Source: Spartobacteria bacterium (lineage in GTDB: Bacteria > Verrucomicrobiota > Verrucomicrobiia > Chthoniobacterales > Chthoniobacteraceae). Taken from it: a DNA stretch of 7,622 nt. The DNA is taken from assembly GCA_025350985.1 (NCBI GenBank), contig JANXWU010000166.1:1-7622 (forward strand). Direction: 5' to 3'. The notes under the pieces were generated by a model. It was given only the letters and a program-made list of their open reading frames with translations, did not search any database and was not told where the DNA came from. Of the stretch, positions 1 through 6,477 are shown one piece after another (positions within the stretch are counted from its first letter, which is position 1; each line of letters starts with the position of its first letter). The translations under genes were made by a program, and so were the position numbers.

Positions 1-743
1 TTCCGCGATTGGAAAACCTGATATGTGAGCACCAGCATCAGCGTGGTCATGCTTAGGTAATAGGCGATCGGACGGCTGTCGATCATGCCTTTGGAAAAGT
101 CGGCCATGTGTTCGATCGAGGAAAAATAGTTGAAAAACTCCCGCAGGGCGGGCGTGACGTGCGGCAGGTAAAAACCGATGACGCCCACCAAAAAGAGCGT
201 CACGATCACGACGAAGGAAATCACCGCGGCGATGATTTGGTCGCGCGTCAACACGGACGCCAGGCAGCCGATGGAAAGGTAGAAAGTGCCCATCAAAAAT
301 AACATGAGGTAGGCGCCGAAGTAAGCGCCGGGCGCGTTGGAGATGGGGGATTTGACGAGGAGATGAAACACGTAAAAAAAGCCTGACGTCGGCAGGCACA
401 GGATAACGTAAAAAAAGACGGCGCCGAAAAACTTCGAGAGCACCACCTGCGCGTCGCTCACCGGGGCGGTCATCAGCGGCTCGACGGTGCCAAGTTTAAA
501 CTCCTCGGCGAAAAGCCGCATCGTGATCAGCGGAAAAATCAGCACGAACCCAAACCAAAACGGCACGGTGTTAAAGAAAGCTTCCACGACCGTGACCTCG
601 GTCGGACCGGCCGTGAGGAAAAGCAGCCCCATGTACAACGCGAGACCCATCATCAGCAGAAAAAAACAGAGCACCACGTAGGCGACCGGCGAGTAAAAGT
701 AGCTTTTGATCTCGCGCCCGAAAAGGATGAGGAATTTTCTCAT
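1..743 (-). CDS. ABC-2 type transporter permease, GldF-like (3' end cut by window edge)
   Basis: Integral membrane subunit of an ABC exporter, expected to pair with the ATPase encoded just upstream. Read from the ATG at 743, the frame stays open for 247 codons plus two bases to the window edge. The protein has about six hydrophobic segments (roughly residues 18-43, 58-76, 103-130, 140-165, 168-193 and 226-243). After the second comes the cytoplasmic motif ITMRLFAEEFKLGTVEPLMT (residues 73-92), typical of GldF-like ABC-2 permeases, which resemble 'TMR.fAEE...GT.E.L.t.P'. Family members are about 240-260 residues and often end in a Gln-Ser-Arg-rich tail like the visible end here, so probably only a few residues are missing. 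The start lies 27 bases after the ATPase stop, which suggests one transcript, although the gap has no clear Shine-Dalgarno sequence. The substrate is not known. In several phyla such pairs are followed by a GldG-like gene; that position is outside the window. Confidence 0.88.
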   Translation of the reverse strand, partial: MRKFLILFGREIKSYFYSPVAYVVLCFFLLMMGLALYMGLLFLTAGPTEVTVVEAFFNTVPFWFGFVLIFPLITMRLFAEEFKLGTVEPLMTAPVSDAQVVLSKFFGAVFFYVILCLPTSGFFYVFHLLVKSPISNAPGAYFGAYLMLFLMGTFYLSIGCLASVLTRDQIIAAVISFVVIVTLFLVGVIGFYLPHVTPALREFFNYFSSIEHMADFSKGMIDSRPIAYYLSMTTLMLVLTYQVFQSR

Positions 744-770
744 AAATCAAAACGGAAGGAGGCGGCGGTC

Positions 771-1700
771 CTACTCCGCGTGGGTCGCCTCGACGAACAC
801 ATCTTCGAGCGTTGCCTTCCGCTGCGCGAGTTCGCGGACGATCCAGCGCCGCTCCAGCGCGAGCCGGAAAATCTCCTCGCGCGAATCGCTGTTCGCATCC
901 ACGCGCAGGGTGAACGCCGTCCAGTCACCCAACGCCTCCACGGTCACGTCTTTCACGCCGGATATTTTCGTCAGCATTTCGACGGCGTTGTCCCCGCCGG
1001 TTTTCGCCTCCAGCCGGATGCCGCCGGCGGTGCGCAGTTGCGCCAGCAGATTTTGCGGCGTGTCCGAGGCTTTGATTTTGCCCCGGTGGATAATGATGAC
1101 GCGGCTGCACGTCATCTCCACTTCGGGAAGGATGTGCGTGGAAAGCAAAATCGTGTGCCGTTTGCCGAGATCTTTGATGAGCTGGCGCACATGCCGAATT
1201 TGGTTCGGATCCAAGCCGATCGTCGGTTCGTCCAGGATGAGCAAAGCGGGATCGTGAATGAGCGCATCGGCGAGCCCGACTCGTTGGCGATAGCCTTTGG
1301 AGAGGGTGCCGACGATGCGTCTTTCGACATCATTGAGGCTGCAAAGGTCGAGCACTTCGCCCAGCCGTTCCTTGAGCTTGCGACCTTTCATGCCTTTGAT
1401 GCCACCACGGTAATTCAGATATTCGTTCACGCGCATCTCGGTGTAGAGCGGGACGTTCTCGGGCATGTAGCCGAGATGCGCGCGGGCTTCGAGGGAGTTT
1501 TCAAACACATCAAATCCCGCAATGGAAGCGCGCCCGCTGGTGGCCGGCATGAAGCTGGAAAGGATCCGCATCGTGGTACTTTTCCCCGCACCGTTTGGGC
1601 CGAGAAAACCGACAATTTCACCCTTGCCAACTTCGAAACTCAAGTTATCGACCGCGGTCACGCCCGCGTATCGCTTGGTCAGGTTTTCAACTTTGATCAT
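771..1700 (-). CDS. ABC transporter ATP-binding protein, GldA-like
   Basis: Cytoplasmic ATPase of an ABC-2 exporter, 309 residues. It has Walker A GPNGAGKST at residues 34-42, an ABC signature in the variant form LSKGY at 133-137, Walker B LLILDEP at 153-159 and the switch histidine in STHIL (H189). The Q-loop position reads YMPENVPLY (78-86), so the usual glutamine is replaced by glutamate; this PEN form is common in GldA/NatA-like ATPases and is probably not a defect. The roughly 90 residues after H-loop form the C-terminal extension usual in this subfamily, ending in a TLEDVF motif (298-303) that is also characteristic. The ATG at 1700 gives MIKVENLTKRY, the canonical N terminus; its Shine-Dalgarno is weak. 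The permease gene follows after 27 bases. Homology to gliding-motility GldA does not by itself imply gliding; the substrate cannot be told from sequence. Confidence 0.93.
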   Translation of the reverse strand: MIKVENLTKRYAGVTAVDNLSFEVGKGEIVGFLGPNGAGKSTTMRILSSFMPATSGRASIAGFDVFENSLEARAHLGYMPENVPLYTEMRVNEYLNYRGGIKGMKGRKLKERLGEVLDLCSLNDVERRIVGTLSKGYRQRVGLADALIHDPALLILDEPTIGLDPNQIRHVRQLIKDLGKRHTILLSTHILPEVEMTCSRVIIIHRGKIKASDTPQNLLAQLRTAGGIRLEAKTGGDNAVEMLTKISGVKDVTVEALGDWTAFTLRVDANSDSREEIFRLALERRWIVRELAQRKATLEDVFVEATHAE

Positions 1701-1726
1701 CAGTAAAATCGGAGGTTCCGGGCTGA

Positions 1727-1756
1727 GTTAGACTCGCAGGCAGGTGCGTCGTTCAA
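1727..1756 (-). promoter_or_regulatory. possible sigma-70-like promoter for the ABC exporter genes
   Basis: In the 108-base gap between ptsI and the ABC ATPase gene, the minus strand reads TTGAAC (1756-1751), an 18-base spacer, then TCTAAC (1732-1727). Each box matches four or five of the six consensus bases. A start site a few bases downstream would leave a leader of about 20-25 bases before the ATG at 1700. Matches this weak occur by chance, so this is only a candidate. Confidence 0.22.
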
Positions 1757-1779
1757 GGCAAATTATTCCAAACATTTGA

Positions 1780-1795
1780 GCCCGGACTTTCGGGC
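1780..1795 (-). terminator. possible weak terminator hairpin after ptsI
   Basis: About 13 bases past the ptsI stop there is a five-base-pair GC stem (1780-1784 with 1791-1795) around a six-base loop. On the minus strand it is followed by TCAAATGTTT, a poor U tract. It is placed where a ptsI terminator would be expected, but the short stem and lack of a clean U run make it uncertain. Confidence 0.3.
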
Positions 1796-1808
1796 CGACT
1801 CCCGCATT

Positions 1809-3575
1809 TCAACTCAGCAAATCCGGGTAATGCATCCGCGCTACCTCCTCACATTTGGCGAGGATTTCCGTCGAGCTGTCCATCCGCAGGACTTCCTCGA
1901 CGAGTTGCAGGCACACGCCAGTTTCCAGACTGCGCACGGCGCGCTTCACCCGCGGCACCAGCGCGGCCCCCGTGCTCAATTCGTCCACGCCCAAGCCGAC
2001 GAGCAGTGGCGTGAGCGCGATTTCGCTGGCCATTTCGCCACAGACGCCCACCCACAAATTGTGCGCGTGGCCGGCGTCAACGACCATTTTCAGCAGTCGC
2101 ACGATCGCCGGATGCGTGGGCTCGTAGAGATGCGCGATGCGCTCGTTGATCCGATCCACGGCGATCGTGTACTGGATCAGGTCGTTCGTGCCGATGCTGA
2201 AAAATTTCACCTCTTTCGCGAGCGCGTCGGCGCACAGCGCGGCGCTCGGGATTTCGATCATCGCGCCCACTTCCATCGCTTCGTTGAACGGTTTGCCCTC
2301 GGCCCGCAGTTCCACTTTGCACTCGGCGAGGACATCGTTGGCACGGTGCAGTTCGGCCAAACCCGAGATCATCGGATACATCATGCGGACGTTGCCGGAG
2401 ATGCTGGCGCGCAGAATCGCGCGGAGTTGCACTTTGAAAATGTCGATCCGCTCGAGGCAAAACCGGATCGCCCGCCAGCCAAGGAATGGATTCAGCTCCT
2501 CGGGCAGTTCGAGTGCGCTCGCGAATTTATCGCCGCCCAAGTCGAGCGTGCGAATGATCACCGAGAAAGGCCGCGCCTGTTCGGCTACATGCAAATAATT
2601 TTCGTACTGCTCGTCCTCGGTCGGCAGTTCGTCGCGATTGAGGTAAAAGAACTCCGTCCGATAAAGACCGATGCCCTCCGCGCCACTTTTTTTCACCGCC
2701 TCCACATCGTCGGGCAGCTCGATGTTTGCCGAGAGAATGACATGGCGTCCATCGAGGGTGGTGGCTTCCGTCTCCCGCAGTTCGGCGAGCTTTTCCGCGA
2801 CCTTTTCCTTGCGGTCTTCCAGCTCGCCGTACTCCCACAGCGTCTGGTCGTTTGGGTTGACGATGACGAGGCCGTTGTAGCCATCGAGCAAAACGTGATC
2901 GCCGGTGGAAAGCGCCTGGCTGGCGTTGTGGAGGCCGACGACGGCGGGGATATTCAGCGACCGCGCCATGATCGCCGTGTGCGAGGTTTTGCTGCCGACA
3001 TCGGTCGCGAAACCGAGCACAAAAGCACGGCTGAGTTGGGCCGTGTCCGAGGGCGTGAGATTGTGCGAAACGAGAATGTGCTGGACGCCGAGGCTGGAGA
3101 GCACCTTCGTCGATTTGCCGAGCAGATTGTGGATGACGCGGCGCGTCACATCGTGAATGTCCAGCGCGCGTTCGCGCAGATACGGATCGTCGATTTCACT
3201 CAGCGTTTTGGCGTAGCGATTGGCGACTTGCAGGAAAGCGTGCTCGATGTTGCAGCGTTCCTTTTCGAGCGTGCGCATCACTTCATCGATCAAAGTGCGG
3301 TCCTCGACCACGAGTAGATGCGCGTCGAAAATCCCCGCGTCCTTCGAGCCGATGGCCTCCGAGATGCGCTGCTGCATCTCGACGATTTGCGCGCGCGTGG
3401 CGATCAACGCGGTTTCAAAGCGCGCGATTTCCTGCGGGAGTTCGCTGTCGGGAATCTGCCGCACCGGCGGTTCCTCGTCATCGGGCCGATGGACGAAAAC
3501 CGTGCCGCGCGCGATGCCCGGCGACACGCCCACTCCATGCAGGCGCTTTTCCGGCTTCGAGGGTTCCGAATTCAT
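1809..3575 (-). CDS. ptsI: Phosphoenolpyruvate-protein phosphotransferase (PTS enzyme I)
   Basis: Cytoplasmic enzyme that takes phosphate from phosphoenolpyruvate onto a histidine and passes it to HPr, the first step of the phosphotransferase system. The 588-residue length is normal (E. coli about 575). The order is typical: N-terminal HPr-binding and phosphohistidine region, with the active histidine in GSKTSHTAIMARS (H199); then the PEP-binding TIM barrel, with GLYRTEFFYLNRDELPTEDE (303-322, R306), TLDLGGDK (343-350), GTNDLIQYT (462-470) and the catalytic cysteine in VCGEMA (C512). The frame is open far upstream, overlapping the end of ptsH, but the ATG at 3575 is preferred: AAAAGG lies six bases before it, and the residues that follow lead straight into the conserved RLHGVGVSPGIA start. 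The segment DELSTGAALVPRVKR near 531-545 departs from the usual 'LSM...P..K' wording. The gene closes the hprK-ptsH-ptsI unit. Confidence 0.96.
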   Translation of the reverse strand: MNSEPSKPEKRLHGVGVSPGIARGTVFVHRPDDEEPPVRQIPDSELPQEIARFETALIATRAQIVEMQQRISEAIGSKDAGIFDAHLLVVEDRTLIDEVMRTLEKERCNIEHAFLQVANRYAKTLSEIDDPYLRERALDIHDVTRRVIHNLLGKSTKVLSSLGVQHILVSHNLTPSDTAQLSRAFVLGFATDVGSKTSHTAIMARSLNIPAVVGLHNASQALSTGDHVLLDGYNGLVIVNPNDQTLWEYGELEDRKEKVAEKLAELRETEATTLDGRHVILSANIELPDDVEAVKKSGAEGIGLYRTEFFYLNRDELPTEDEQYENYLHVAEQARPFSVIIRTLDLGGDKFASALELPEELNPFLGWRAIRFCLERIDIFKVQLRAILRASISGNVRMMYPMISGLAELHRANDVLAECKVELRAEGKPFNEAMEVGAMIEIPSAALCADALAKEVKFFSIGTNDLIQYTIAVDRINERIAHLYEPTHPAIVRLLKMVVDAGHAHNLWVGVCGEMASEIALTPLLVGLGVDELSTGAALVPRVKRAVRSLETGVCLQLVEEVLRMDSSTEILAKCEEVARMHYPDLLS

Positions 3576-3700
3576 GAAATGCCTTTTCCGGTCGGGGGCA
3601 GAGCGCGCACGAGTTTCGCGAGCGGTTGAAAGTTCCCGCGCGAATCCGCAATTTCGCTGTTCCGTAAAGCGTGCCCTCGATTTTTCATGTTGGCGCGCAT
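3572..3700 (-). CDS. possible small protein or leader peptide between ptsH and ptsI (42 aa)
   Basis: I do not recognise this product. On the minus strand an ATG at 3700 opens a 42-codon frame whose TGA (3574-3572) overlaps the ptsI ATG (3575-3573) as ATGA. It is preceded by AGGGAA (3711-3706) with a five-base gap, one of the best Shine-Dalgarno sites in the window; a second in-frame ATG lies four codons later at 3688. The predicted peptide is basic, with no membrane segment or cysteine, and runs from MRANMKNRGHALR to LPPTGKGIS. It fills most of the 151-base gap that otherwise separates two genes expected to be co-transcribed. It could be a real small protein, a coupling leader that feeds ribosomes to ptsI, or chance: a 42-codon open frame is not rare in GC-rich DNA, and the ptsI frame is also open through here. 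Confidence 0.33.
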   Translation of the reverse strand: MRANMKNRGHALRNSEIADSRGNFQPLAKLVRALPPTGKGIS

Positions 3701-3705
3701 CTTTG

Positions 3706-3711
3706 TTCCCT
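3706..3711 (-). promoter_or_regulatory. Shine-Dalgarno of the ptsH-ptsI small ORF
   Basis: AGGGAA on the minus strand, five bases before the ATG at 3700 and 16 bases after the ptsH stop codon. No annotated family gene starts here, so this site is the main argument that the small ORF is translated. Confidence 0.35.
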
Positions 3712-3726
3712 GAGTGCGTGCCGCTG

Positions 3727-4035
3727 TCAATCTTCGTCAAACCGGCGCTCGATCAACTCCGCAATCTCCTCGATCGCCCTGTCCGCGTCGCTGCCGGTGC
3801 AGGTGACCCGCAGCTTCGACCCCTGCCCCGCCGCCAGCATCATCAGGCCCATGATGCTTTTGCCGTTCACCTGTTCGCCGTCTTTCTCGATCCAAATGTC
3901 CGCCTTGTGCCGATTACAGACTTTCACAAACATCGCCGAAGGGCGTGCGTGCAGACCAAGCCGGTTCAGGATGGTGATTTCCTTCGTCAACTTTTTCGCC
4001 TCGTCTGCCGACGTTTTTCGACCGAGAAAAGCCAT
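3727..4035 (-). CDS. ptsH: HPr phosphocarrier protein
   Basis: Small cytoplasmic phosphocarrier of the PTS, 102 residues. The enzyme I phosphorylation site is in NRLGLHARPSAMF (H29), and the regulatory serine targeted by HprK is in VNGKSIMGLMML (S60, equivalent to Ser46 of Bacillus subtilis HPr). The rest follows the HPr fold, ending in the amphipathic helix ADRAIEEIAELIERRF. The protein is about 14 residues longer than a typical 88-residue HPr, all of it in a charged N-terminal extension before the first strand. The ATG overlaps the hprK stop by one base (TAATG), with AAGGAA at 4046-4041, five bases upstream. Having both the histidine and the serine site, beside hprK, indicates an HPr controlled by serine phosphorylation rather than a nitrogen-PTS NPr. 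Confidence 0.96.
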   Translation of the reverse strand: MAFLGRKTSADEAKKLTKEITILNRLGLHARPSAMFVKVCNRHKADIWIEKDGEQVNGKSIMGLMMLAAGQGSKLRVTCTGSDADRAIEEIAELIERRFDED

Positions 4036-4988
4036 TATTTTTCCTTGCTCCGCATTTTGCTGAGCAGCCGTTCGTTAAACTGCATCGCTCCGTGCTGACC
4101 CATGCTTTTGAGCTTCTGGTCCAGCGCCGCCACCTCCACCAGCCGCGCGAGATCGCGCCCGACGCGGACGGGAATGGTGATGTGCGGAATTAAAATCCCG
4201 AGGATGTCGTAGAACTGCTGATCGAGGCCGATCCTATCGACTTCCTCCAACTCCTGCCAGTCTTTCAACGTGACAATCAGGTCGAGCCGCTTTTCCAGCC
4301 GGACACTGCCGATGCCAAAAATGTTCGCGATGTTGATGATGCCCAAGCCGCGGACTTCCATGTGGTGCCGCGTCAACTCGGGCGAGGTGCCGACGATTTC
4401 CCGGCCTTCAATCGCGCTGCAACGCGTCACGTCATCGCTGACCAGGCTGTAGCCGCGCTCAATCAAGCCGAGCACGCACTCACTTTTCCCGACGCCGCTC
4501 GCTCCCCGCACCATCACACCGATACCCATGATATCGACCATGCTGCCGTGCTCGCTGGTCTTGGGCGCGAAGTCGGTCTCGAGCGCGATCGTCGCGGCGT
4601 TGATGAACTTCATCGTGATCATCGGCGTGCGGAAAATGGCGATGCCGGCCTTCGTGGCCTCCTCGACCAATGGCTTCGGCGGATGCGACTGGCGCGCGAC
4701 GACCAGACAGGGAATTTTCGTCGCGGCGAGAACGCTGACCCGTTCACGCAATTCCTCGGCGGGCAAACTTTTCAGATACGAAAGCTCCGCCGCGCCCAAC
4801 ACCTGAATTCGTTTCTCCGCGAAGTAGGCGTAGAAACCCGACAACGCCAGCCCCGGCCGATTGATCGTGGGCTCGCGAATCTTCCGCTCGAAGCCGACCT
4901 GCTCGCCGACGAGACTGATTTGCAAAGCCTCGGAATGCCGCGAGAAAAACTCGCCGACGGTGAGGGTGGGCTGGTCGGTATGAGGCAT
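4035..4988 (-). CDS. hprK: HPr kinase/phosphorylase
   Basis: Bifunctional enzyme that phosphorylates the regulatory serine of HPr with ATP or pyrophosphate and removes it by phosphorolysis. With the ATG at 4988 it has 317 residues, as usual. The N-terminal domain (about 1-135) carries the family pattern INRPGLALSGFYAYF (42-56). The catalytic domain has H147 in SEHGSMVDIMG, the P-loop GASGVGKS (162-169), the SDD acidic pair (D185, D186), the signature EVRGLGIINIANIFG (211-225) and the phosphorylase loop PVRVGRD (273-279). The frame is open back to a TTG at 5042, but that lies in the U tract of the upstream terminator, so the ATG is preferred. No Shine-Dalgarno is visible before it, and an inverted repeat ends four bases upstream. 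The stop overlaps the ptsH start by one base, so the two are translationally coupled. Confidence 0.95.
   Translation of the reverse strand: MPHTDQPTLTVGEFFSRHSEALQISLVGEQVGFERKIREPTINRPGLALSGFYAYFAEKRIQVLGAAELSYLKSLPAEELRERVSVLAATKIPCLVVARQSHPPKPLVEEATKAGIAIFRTPMITMKFINAATIALETDFAPKTSEHGSMVDIMGIGVMVRGASGVGKSECVLGLIERGYSLVSDDVTRCSAIEGREIVGTSPELTRHHMEVRGLGIINIANIFGIGSVRLEKRLDLIVTLKDWQELEEVDRIGLDQQFYDILGILIPHITIPVRVGRDLARLVEVAALDQKLKSMGQHGAMQFNERLLSKMRSKEK
4041..4046 (-). promoter_or_regulatory. Shine-Dalgarno of ptsH
   Basis: AAGGAA on the minus strand, inside the last codons of hprK and five bases before the ptsH ATG. It fixes the start that overlaps the hprK stop as TAATG. Confidence 0.75.
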
Positions 4989-4992
4989 CGGC

Positions 4993-5036
4993 GTGGAAAA
5001 AAATGCCACCGTGCCACAACGCCTGACATTTTCCAC
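4993..5036 (-). repeat. inverted repeat in the hprK leader
   Basis: On the minus strand GTGGAAAATG (5036-5027) is mirrored by CATTTTTTTCCAC (5005-4993). Eight bases pair without gaps, and two more after a three-base bulge, around a 21-base spacer. The second arm ends four bases before the hprK ATG and occupies the place of the missing Shine-Dalgarno. No U tract follows, so it is not a terminator. It could be an RNA hairpin affecting hprK translation or a DNA operator, or it may be chance. Confidence 0.4.
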
Positions 5037-5072
5037 GAACAAAAAGCCGCCGGGGCGTTGGCGCCGACGGCT
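5037..5072 (-). terminator. intrinsic terminator after hpf
   Basis: On the minus strand, 22 bases past the hpf stop, AGCCGTCGG (5072-5064) pairs with CCGGCGGCT (5053-5045) over nine positions, one of them a G-U pair. The inner part can add two more pairs, and TTTTTGTT follows directly. On the plus strand the G-U position would be a C-A mismatch, which supports the minus orientation. It separates the lpt-hpf unit from hprK-ptsH-ptsI, although readthrough is possible. A small CTGG/CCAG hairpin sits just before it (5073-5083). Confidence 0.85.
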
Positions 5073-5094
5073 CTGGAAACCAGTTTCTCTCGAA

Positions 5095-5667
5095 TCAGAA
5101 CACCGGCTCGATCAACCCAAAGTCTCCCGTCTTGCGCCGAAAGAGCACGTTGATCTTTTCCGATTTCGCATTCAAAAAAACCACGAACTGCTGCGTGGAC
5201 ATTTCCAGTTGCAGCACCGCTTCATCCACGAACATCGGCTTCACCGGATAGCGCTCGGTCTGGATCACGTCCGGCTCCGCCGCCTCGTGGTGCTCCATCG
5301 GCTCCGCACTCAATACCTGCTCGTCCACATGCCGCACCTCACCACGCCGCGGGCGATGGCTGCGCATGATCTTGGATTTGTACTTGCGCATCTGCTGCGC
5401 GATTTTCGCCGTCACCTCATCGAGAGCCGAATACATGTCTTGTGTCTCCGCACTCGCCTCGATCGTGATGTGGTTCGCGCAGTGCAGGATCACCTCGGCC
5501 AAATGCCGGAATTTCTGGATGTCGAGGATGACCTGCGCCTCGATGATGCGGGGATAATCGAGGTGCAGCCCTTCGATCTTTTTCACCGCGTGCTGGCGGA
5601 TGGCATCGGTGATATCGACGTGCCGACCCGTGACTATGATGGGCAGATTCACATTGGCTACTTGCAT
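5095..5667 (-). CDS. hpf: Ribosome hibernation promoting factor, long form
   Basis: Binds the small ribosomal subunit in slow or stationary growth, blocks translation and dimerises ribosomes into 100S particles. The 190-residue length and two-domain layout mark the long form. The N-terminal S30AE/YfiA domain (about 1-100) runs from IIVTGRHVDITDAIRQHA to the helix YSALDEVTAKIAQQMRKYK. A charged linker follows (about 101-133). The C-terminal dimerisation domain (about 134-187) contains ERYPVKPMFVDEAVLQLEMS and KINVLFRRKTGDFGLIEP. The ATG at 5667 has AAGGAA (5682-5677) nine bases upstream. It begins 36 bases after lptB and is followed by a strong terminator, so it is probably the last gene of the lptC-lptA-lptB-hpf transcript. 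In proteobacteria rpoN commonly lies between lptB and hpf; there is no room for it here. Confidence 0.95.
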   Translation of the reverse strand: MQVANVNLPIIVTGRHVDITDAIRQHAVKKIEGLHLDYPRIIEAQVILDIQKFRHLAEVILHCANHITIEASAETQDMYSALDEVTAKIAQQMRKYKSKIMRSHRPRRGEVRHVDEQVLSAEPMEHHEAAEPDVIQTERYPVKPMFVDEAVLQLEMSTQQFVVFLNAKSEKINVLFRRKTGDFGLIEPVF

Positions 5668-5676
5668 GGGTTTTTG

Positions 5677-5682
5677 TTCCTT
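5677..5682 (-). promoter_or_regulatory. Shine-Dalgarno of hpf
   Basis: AAGGAA on the minus strand, nine bases before the hpf ATG, in an A-rich leader between lptB and hpf. No promoter or terminator is evident in this 36-base gap. Confidence 0.65.
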
Positions 5683-5703
5683 TTTGTTGTTAAAAAATGC
5701 AGC

Positions 5704-6477
5704 TCACATCTGGAATCGTTCGCCAAGATAGAACTGTCGGCTGATTGGATCATTTACCAAAAATTCTTTCGTCCCCTGGCTCAACACTTTACCCTCGTGA
5801 ATGAGGTAGGCGCGATCGACGATGGAGAGCGTTTCGCGCACGTTGTGATCCGTAATTAAAATCGCCAGGCCCTGGTCGCGCAGCTTTTGGATGATCTGCT
5901 GCACGTCGTAAACCGCGATCGGATCCACGCCGCTGAACGGCTCGTCGAGCATGATCATGCTCGGGTTCGTCACCAGTGAACGTGCAATCGTCAGCCGTCG
6001 TTTTTCCCCGCCCGACAATGTCAGCGCCTGCTGTTTCGCGACGTGCTCGATGCCAAATTGGTTCAGCAATTCCTCGCAGCGCGCCTTGCACTGCCGCTTG
6101 TCGAGTTTCAGCGTTTCCAGGATCGCCAGAATGTTTTCCTCGACGGTGAGCTTGCGGAAGATCGACTCCTCCTGCGGCAGATAACCCATGCCCATCCGCG
6201 CGCGTTTGTACATCGGATAGTCGGTGACGTTTTGGTCGTTGAAAAAAACCCGCCCGCCGTTCGGCCGGACCAGCCCCACGATCATGTAGAAGCTCGTCGT
6301 TTTTCCCGCGCCATTCGGCCCGAGCAGGCCGACGATTTGTCCCTTGCTCAGTTGAATGTCCACGCCGTTGACGACCGCGCGTCCGCCGTAAATCTTCACC
6401 AGCTTGTCGGTGCGCAAGATCGGCTTCGTGTCGTCGCCGCGAATCTTCGGCACCACGGAAAGTTCAGTCACGTTCAC
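5704..6477 (-). CDS. lptB: LPS export ABC transporter ATP-binding protein LptB
   Basis: Cytoplasmic ATPase of the LptB2FGC complex that extracts lipopolysaccharide from the inner membrane and drives it along the Lpt bridge. Counting from the GTG at 6477 it has 257 residues. It shows Walker A GPNGAGKTT (53-61), the Q-loop YLPQEESIFRKLTVEENI with Q102, signature LSGGEKRR (154-161), Walker B MIMLDEPFSGVDP (174-186) and H-loop ITDHNVRETL (H211). The C terminus YLGERFQM closely resembles the YLGE-x-F ending of known LptB proteins and separates it from amino-acid transporter ATPases. The frame is open back to 6639, but that part only shadows lptA. The GTG at 6477 overlaps the lptA stop as GTGA, matching the ATGA coupling one gene upstream; a GTG at 6471 is a near alternative. 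The N terminus is about 15 residues longer than E. coli LptB. The LptF and LptG permeases are not in the window. Confidence 0.94.
   Translation of the reverse strand: MNVTELSVVPKIRGDDTKPILRTDKLVKIYGGRAVVNGVDIQLSKGQIVGLLGPNGAGKTTSFYMIVGLVRPNGGRVFFNDQNVTDYPMYKRARMGMGYLPQEESIFRKLTVEENILAILETLKLDKRQCKARCEELLNQFGIEHVAKQQALTLSGGEKRRLTIARSLVTNPSMIMLDEPFSGVDPIAVYDVQQIIQKLRDQGLAILITDHNVRETLSIVDRAYLIHEGKVLSQGTKEFLVNDPISRQFYLGERFQM

Noticed and set aside
780..1706. A 308-codon open frame on the plus strand opposite the ABC ATPase gene.
   Set aside because: It is a mirror frame of a well-conserved ATPase, with no family motif and the same biased composition as the frame opposite ptsI.
1776..3317. A 513-codon open frame on the plus strand opposite ptsI.
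   Set aside because: It lies wholly antisense to a clear enzyme I gene, is rich in His, Arg, Asp and Gln as mirror frames of GC-rich genes are, and shows no recognisable domain.
3576..3740. N-terminal extension of ptsI to 3740 (643 residues).
   Set aside because: It would overlap the ptsH 3' end and add 55 residues foreign to enzyme I. The ATG at 3575 has a Shine-Dalgarno and the conserved N terminus follows it.
4989..5042. TTG start of hprK at 5042.
   Set aside because: The TTG falls within the U tract of the hpf terminator and would add 18 residues that do not resemble the family N terminus.
4362..5153. A 263-codon plus-strand open frame across hprK and the hpf terminator.
   Set aside because: It runs antisense through hprK and a terminator hairpin, and its composition is that of a shadow frame.
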